A stretch of 37,532 nucleotides of DNA. It comes from an uncultured Bacteroidales bacterium. Lineage in GTDB: Bacteria; Bacteroidota; Bacteroidia; Bacteroidales; UBA932. Positions 33,775 through 37,532 of the stretch are shown here, in pieces. Position numbers and translations under genes: made by a program. The stretch spans positions 1 through 37,532 of the forward strand of contig CAMYYI010000021.1 of the NCBI GenBank assembly GCA_947303465.1, given 5' to 3'. Each line of letters begins with the position of its first letter. The first letter of the stretch is position 1. The notes under the pieces were generated by a model. It searched no databases and was not told where the DNA came from. It saw only the letters and a program-made list of their open reading frames with translations.

Positions 33775-35775
33775 ATGAATTTCAAAAGATTGTTTGTCGC
33801 TTTGATGGCCGCGTCAGTGGCTTTCTGTGCCTGCGAGCAGGATGCAGACCTGGGCAGGCCAAGCATCAAAGTTGATCCTGATGAGTTGTCTTTCGAGCAG
33901 GGGGACGGCTCCCAGACCATCCGGCTGACGGCCACCCGCGACTGGCTCGTGACAGGTTGTCCCGAATGGGTGGGCCTGAGCAAGGCAGAGGGCAAAGCCT
34001 CCATGAAGGAGCAGGAGATAACAGTGTCCGTCAATGCCAACGACGGTCACGACCGCACAGTCACGCTTGCCCTGACCGTCGGCTTCGGAGAGAAGGCACA
34101 TCTCGTCATCAACCAGAAAGGCGCACAGGGCGAGATCAAGAAGGGTACCGGTACCCTCGATGATCCTTACACCGTGGCCGGCGTGATTGAGTACGTGAAG
34201 GCCCTCGGCTCCGACGTTACCAGCCCCGGCGAGGTGTTCGTCAAAGGTAAGGTGTCATCCATTACCGAAGAGTTCAACACCCAGTACGGAAACGGTAACT
34301 TCACGATAGCCGATGAAGTATACGAAGACGGTACTTCCTCTGAAACGTTTACCTGCTACCGCGTGCTCTATCTGGGCAACCGCAAGTGGAAGAGTTCAGA
34401 TCCTCAGATTGCACTGAAAGATGAGGTGGTGGTCTGCGGCAAGGTGGTGCTCTACAAGGGCAATACGCCCGAGACCAGCCAGGGAACTGCATTCGTCTAT
34501 TCCCACAACGGAAAGAATGAGGGCGGCGCCCAGTCCGGCGGCGGCAGCGAAGGCACGGCCAAGGGTACCGGTACGCTTGCCGATCCTTATAACCCCGCAG
34601 GCGCAGCGGCATACGCTTCCAGCCTGGGAGCCGACGTTGAAAGCTCCAACGACGTTTACATCAAGGGAAAGATAAGCAAGATAGCCACCAATGGCACTTA
34701 TACCGACGGCGGGTCTTACGGCAATGCTTCCTTCTACATCGCGGACGTTTCCGACGGAACCGGCGAGTTCTATGTTTTCCGTGCCCTGTATCTGGGCAAT
34801 AAGAAGTTCGCTTCCGGCAACACCGACATCAAGGTGGGAGACGAAGTGATAGTTTGCGGCAAGGTTGTCAATTACAAGGGCAATACCCCCGAGACCGCAG
34901 CTAACAAGTCCTATCTGTACTCCTTGAACGGCAAGACCGAAGACAGCGGCCAGGGTAGCCAGGGCGGTGGAGAGACCGGAGAGGCCAAGGGCTCCGGAAC
35001 CCAGGCCGATCCGTACAACGCTGCAGCCGCCAATGCGTATGCCAGCAGCCTTGAGGCAGATGCCATCAGCGACAAGGACGTGTTCGTTGCCGGAAAGATT
35101 TCCTCCATCAAGTACACCTTCAGCGCCCAGTACGGTACAGCCACCTTCAATATTTCCGATGACGGCAAGACCTCTGGCAGCCAGTTTGTCTGCTACAGCG
35201 TGTATTACCTTGGCAACAAGGCCTGGGTTGACGGAGATACCCAGGTTGCCGTGGGCGACGAAGTGGTAATCTGCGGCAAGGTTACCAACTACATGGGCAA
35301 TACTCCGGAGACCGCCAGCAAGAAGGCATATATTTTCAGCCTCACGAGCAGTGGCAGCAGCCAGGGCAGTGGCGGAGACAATCCGGGATCTGATGACGGC
35401 ACTACCGTTACCTACAGCAAAGATCAGCTGGCGGCTGCTGCAGACAATGGCACGGTCAATAAGATGAACGACGTGGTTTCTTTCACCAACAGCTCTTCTT
35501 ATGGCGGCTCTGTTTCTGAGCTCCGTATCTACAAGAGTCAGACTTTAACCGTCTCTGCAGCTTCCGGATACGTCATTACCGGCATATCCATGACCTGTTC
35601 TGCCTCGGGAGATGAAAAATACGGTCCCGGCAGCTTCGGCGCGGGCGCTCCCTCCGGATACAGCTACGATGCAGACAAAGGTACCTGGACTGGCTCCGCC
35701 GAATCAGTGGCGTTTACAGCTACCGACGCCCAGGTCCGTGTTATAGAACTGAAAGTCAGTTACGCAGCAAAATAG
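33775..35775 (+). CDS. Surface lipoprotein with BACON domain and three DUF6359-like OB repeats
   Basis: 666 residues with lipidation at Cys20 (or Cys18) and an acidic start after the Cys (CEQDAD), as in surface-exported lipoproteins. A BACON domain (about 28-115) is followed by three tandem ~140-residue repeats starting near residues 123, 262 and 404. Each opens with K-G-[TS]-G-T-x-x-D-P-Y and includes Y-x-x-S-L-x-x-D, V-x-x-G-K-[IV]-S, LGN-K and a V-[IV]-C-G-K-V end; I match these to DUF6359-like OB-fold modules from memory. Between repeats are Ser/Gly/Gln-rich linkers. The last ~125 residues (from 542) are a separate beta-rich domain with a Gly/Ser/Tyr-rich pattern. The gene lies 6 bp before the nuclease gene and probably presents nucleic acid to it. 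Function is inferred from context. Confidence 0.8.
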   Translation: MNFKRLFVALMAASVAFCACEQDADLGRPSIKVDPDELSFEQGDGSQTIRLTATRDWLVTGCPEWVGLSKAEGKASMKEQEITVSVNANDGHDRTVTLALTVGFGEKAHLVINQKGAQGEIKKGTGTLDDPYTVAGVIEYVKALGSDVTSPGEVFVKGKVSSITEEFNTQYGNGNFTIADEVYEDGTSSETFTCYRVLYLGNRKWKSSDPQIALKDEVVVCGKVVLYKGNTPETSQGTAFVYSHNGKNEGGAQSGGGSEGTAKGTGTLADPYNPAGAAAYASSLGADVESSNDVYIKGKISKIATNGTYTDGGSYGNASFYIADVSDGTGEFYVFRALYLGNKKFASGNTDIKVGDEVIVCGKVVNYKGNTPETAANKSYLYSLNGKTEDSGQGSQGGGETGEAKGSGTQADPYNAAAANAYASSLEADAISDKDVFVAGKISSIKYTFSAQYGTATFNISDDGKTSGSQFVCYSVYYLGNKAWVDGDTQVAVGDEVVICGKVTNYMGNTPETASKKAYIFSLTSSGSSQGSGGDNPGSDDGTTVTYSKDQLAAAADNGTVNKMNDVVSFTNSSSYGGSVSELRIYKSQTLTVSAASGYVITGISMTCSASGDEKYGPGSFGAGAPSGYSYDADKGTWTGSAESVAFTATDAQVRVIELKVSYAAK

Positions 35776-35781
35776 CACGCC

Positions 35782-36948
35782 ATGTCCTGGAAATACGCAC
35801 TATTGACAGCAGCTCTGGTTCTCCTCGCATCCTGCGGGGAGAAGCCGGACGTTACCGCTTCAATAGTGCCCCGTTCCGATGAGGTCGGCTCGGACGGCGG
35901 CAGCATATTCGTTTCGATAACTGCCGTCGCAGAGTGGACTGTCAAGCTCGAATACCCTGAGGGCACCTCCGACTGGGCCACCATGGATCCTTCTTCCGGA
36001 GTCGGCTCCTGCTCGGACGTGCGCCTGAGATACGACGCCAACCAGGGGGACGACGTGCGGTCTGTCAAGATGGTGCTGAAGTCCGGCAGTACGCAGGTGA
36101 GCGCTGTCGTGTTCCAGATGGGACTCAAGTCCGGAATACCGGGTTACGGCGGCTTCGGCAAAGACGTGACTGTAGTCCGTTGGCTGGAGGTTCCCAAAAC
36201 CGTCGAGGGTGACGGACGCAGCTTTTTCACCCACGACATGAACGGCGGCGGCTATATCAGCGCCAGGGAGAGCGGAGTACGCAACTGGTCCTTCTACTGG
36301 GATTTTGCAGAGCATATGTCGCTGTGGGTGGCTTATCCTCTCAACAACTCCCTCAAGGGCAAGGGCTCCCGCAGCGACGAATGGGGCCTGGACCCCCTGC
36401 TTCCTTCAGAATTGCAGCCAAGCCTGGTAGGAGGTTCCTACGGAGGAGGCTGGACCAGGGGACACCAGATACCTTCAGCGGACAGGGTAGGCTCACGTCA
36501 GGCCAATATATCCACGTTCTACGGCACCAACATGACGCCCCAGGAGTATAACTTCAACAGTTATATCTGGGCCGGCCTGGAGGGCAAGGTACGTGACTAT
36601 GCATCCAAGGCAGACACCCTGTATGTGGTAACCGGAGCCCTGTTCGACAATTCCACAAGGTACTCGGGGAAGAGTTCCGGATTTGCCGTCAAGATCCCGA
36701 CACATTACTTCAAGGCCCTGCTTTACCGCGGCCCTTCATCTTATGCTACGGGTGGTTACATGATGGCCGGATTCCTCCTGCCCCACGACTCGGGTATTGC
36801 CAGGGGAGATTATCTGGACTACATAATGTCCATAGACGAGCTGGAGAGTAAGACGGGAATAGACTTTTTTCCTAACCTCGAGAGTATTATCGGAGCCGGA
36901 GCCGCTGCGGAACTCGAAGCCAGCGCTCCTACAAAGTTTTGGAAATGA
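35782..36948 (+). CDS. DNA/RNA non-specific endonuclease lipoprotein (NUC1/SM family) with BACON domain
   Basis: 388 residues with lipoprotein signal MSWKYALLTAALVLLASC (Cys18). A BACON domain (about 24-113) precedes the beta-beta-alpha metal nuclease domain (about 125-388). The active-site motif is TRGHQIPSADR with the catalytic His at 228; the canonical DRGH has Thr instead of Asp here. The metal-binding Asn lies in the TNMTPQ element and the Glu in W-x-x-L-E-x-x-V-R. It should cut DNA and RNA outside the cell, on the cell surface or in the periplasm. It starts 6 bp after the preceding lipoprotein and overlaps the start region of the next nuclease gene. Confidence 0.9.
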   Translation: MSWKYALLTAALVLLASCGEKPDVTASIVPRSDEVGSDGGSIFVSITAVAEWTVKLEYPEGTSDWATMDPSSGVGSCSDVRLRYDANQGDDVRSVKMVLKSGSTQVSAVVFQMGLKSGIPGYGGFGKDVTVVRWLEVPKTVEGDGRSFFTHDMNGGGYISARESGVRNWSFYWDFAEHMSLWVAYPLNNSLKGKGSRSDEWGLDPLLPSELQPSLVGGSYGGGWTRGHQIPSADRVGSRQANISTFYGTNMTPQEYNFNSYIWAGLEGKVRDYASKADTLYVVTGALFDNSTRYSGKSSGFAVKIPTHYFKALLYRGPSSYATGGYMMAGFLLPHDSGIARGDYLDYIMSIDELESKTGIDFFPNLESIIGAGAAAELEASAPTKFWK

Positions 36949-36968
36949 AACAAATAAGTATTTACGGA

Positions 36969-37532
36969 ATGAAAAGACTTATCAGTGCGATGTCTGTCTG
37001 CCTGCTGTTGGCAGTCTCCTGCGGTCCCGCCAAGCAGGCGCAGTCTGCAGGCCAGGGGCAGACGGCTACCGCCCAGACCGGCAAATCGCACGTCATAGGA
37101 TTCTACAATCTTGAAAACCTGTTCGATACCGTTCACGACGAGGGCAAGAACGACTATCAGTACCTCCCGGACGGCGACAACAACTGGACCGAGGAGAAAT
37201 ACGCCAAGAAACTGTACAACATGGCCCATGTGATTGCGGCGATGAAGCAGGACAATGGCGTATGGCACGCCGTGCTTGGGGTCTCCGAAATAGAGAACCG
37301 CCACGTTCTCGAGGACCTGGTGGCGGAGCCCGAAATTGCCTCGGCCAATTTTCAGATTATCCATTATGACGGCCCGGACCGCCGTGGAGTGGATGTAGCC
37401 CTGTTGTACAGGCCGGAAGTGTTCAAAGTCATTGCTACAGAGAGCATTCCCTTCAATTTCGCGAACTCCCGCATAGACTGGAGCCAGTGGACACAGGAAG
37501 AAATGGACAACTTCAAGACCCGTGACGTGCTG
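36969..37532 (+). CDS. Endonuclease/exonuclease/phosphatase-family lipoprotein, 3' end cut by window edge
   Basis: 188 codons are visible and the frame stays open at the window edge. The signal peptide MKRLISAMSVCLLLAVSC (Cys18) supports ATG 36969. An earlier ATG at 36945, inside an ATGA overlap with the nuclease stop, adds 8 residues and is also possible. The catalytic domain shows NLENLFD (metal-ligating Asn), SEIEN (metal-binding Glu) and YDGPDRRGVDVALLYR, typical of the exonuclease III/DNase I/phosphatase superfamily members common in Bacteroidetes. A Gln/Ala/Thr-rich linker separates the lipid anchor from the domain. Together with the upstream NUC1-type nuclease, it suggests complete breakdown of extracellular nucleic acid. 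Substrate could also be a phosphodiester other than DNA. Confidence 0.88.
   Translation, partial: MKRLISAMSVCLLLAVSCGPAKQAQSAGQGQTATAQTGKSHVIGFYNLENLFDTVHDEGKNDYQYLPDGDNNWTEEKYAKKLYNMAHVIAAMKQDNGVWHAVLGVSEIENRHVLEDLVAEPEIASANFQIIHYDGPDRRGVDVALLYRPEVFKVIATESIPFNFANSRIDWSQWTQEEMDNFKTRDVL

Noticed and set aside
1..37532. tRNA, rRNA or CRISPR arrays
   Set aside because: I looked for cloverleaf, rRNA and regularly spaced repeat patterns in the gaps and saw none; gaps are small or filled by the repeats described.

Overview
The window is chromosomal DNA from a member of the Bacteroidota, most likely Bacteroidales. Many genes are preceded by the TAnnTTTG -7 promoter element of that phylum. Many secreted proteins are lipoproteins with a short signal ending in Cys. 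BACON domains, an Oar-type TonB-dependent receptor, a fimbrillin-like lipoprotein, a PRiA4-like acidic-tailed protein and a lipoprotein serpin all fit. No rRNA, tRNA, CRISPR array or prophage was recognised.

Left part (1-17,500) is mostly core genome. A yigZ-serC pair on the minus strand is divergent from a PRiA4-like gene and a DUF1015 gene. DUF1015-recQ-dnaG-metG form a chain joined by 1-4 bp stop/start overlaps, ending in a small lipoprotein. rsmE (minus) converges on that lipoprotein. Divergent from rsmE is a tightly coupled operon: a membrane-anchored TIR protein, a BACON/PEGA-repeat exported protein, an NlpC/P60 SH3 peptidase, and radA.

Middle part (17,500-26,200) is accessory. It holds a fimbrillin-like lipoprotein with an unlisted 36-residue upstream peptide gene, a decayed rhuM pseudogene, a small conserved gene coupled to a PBP4-type peptidase (dacB), and a segment of about 3.9 kb bounded by two inverted 232-bp repeats that are about 91% identical. 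That segment carries a C69 dipeptidase, a serpin and an IS200-like/RAYT Y1 transposase. The repeats contain GTAG-headed REP-like hairpins, and the right copy has a 77-bp tandem duplication.

Right part (26,200-37,532): a metK-smpB operon is preceded by what looks like a SAM-II riboswitch whose 3' strand runs into the metK start codon. Divergent from it is a run of cell-surface genes: an Oar-like TonB-dependent receptor, two lipoproteins made of BACON and OB-fold-like repeats, a DNA/RNA non-specific endonuclease lipoprotein, and an endonuclease/exonuclease/phosphatase-family lipoprotein that runs off the window. I read these together as a candidate surface system for binding, cutting and taking up extracellular nucleic acid; this is inference from gene content.
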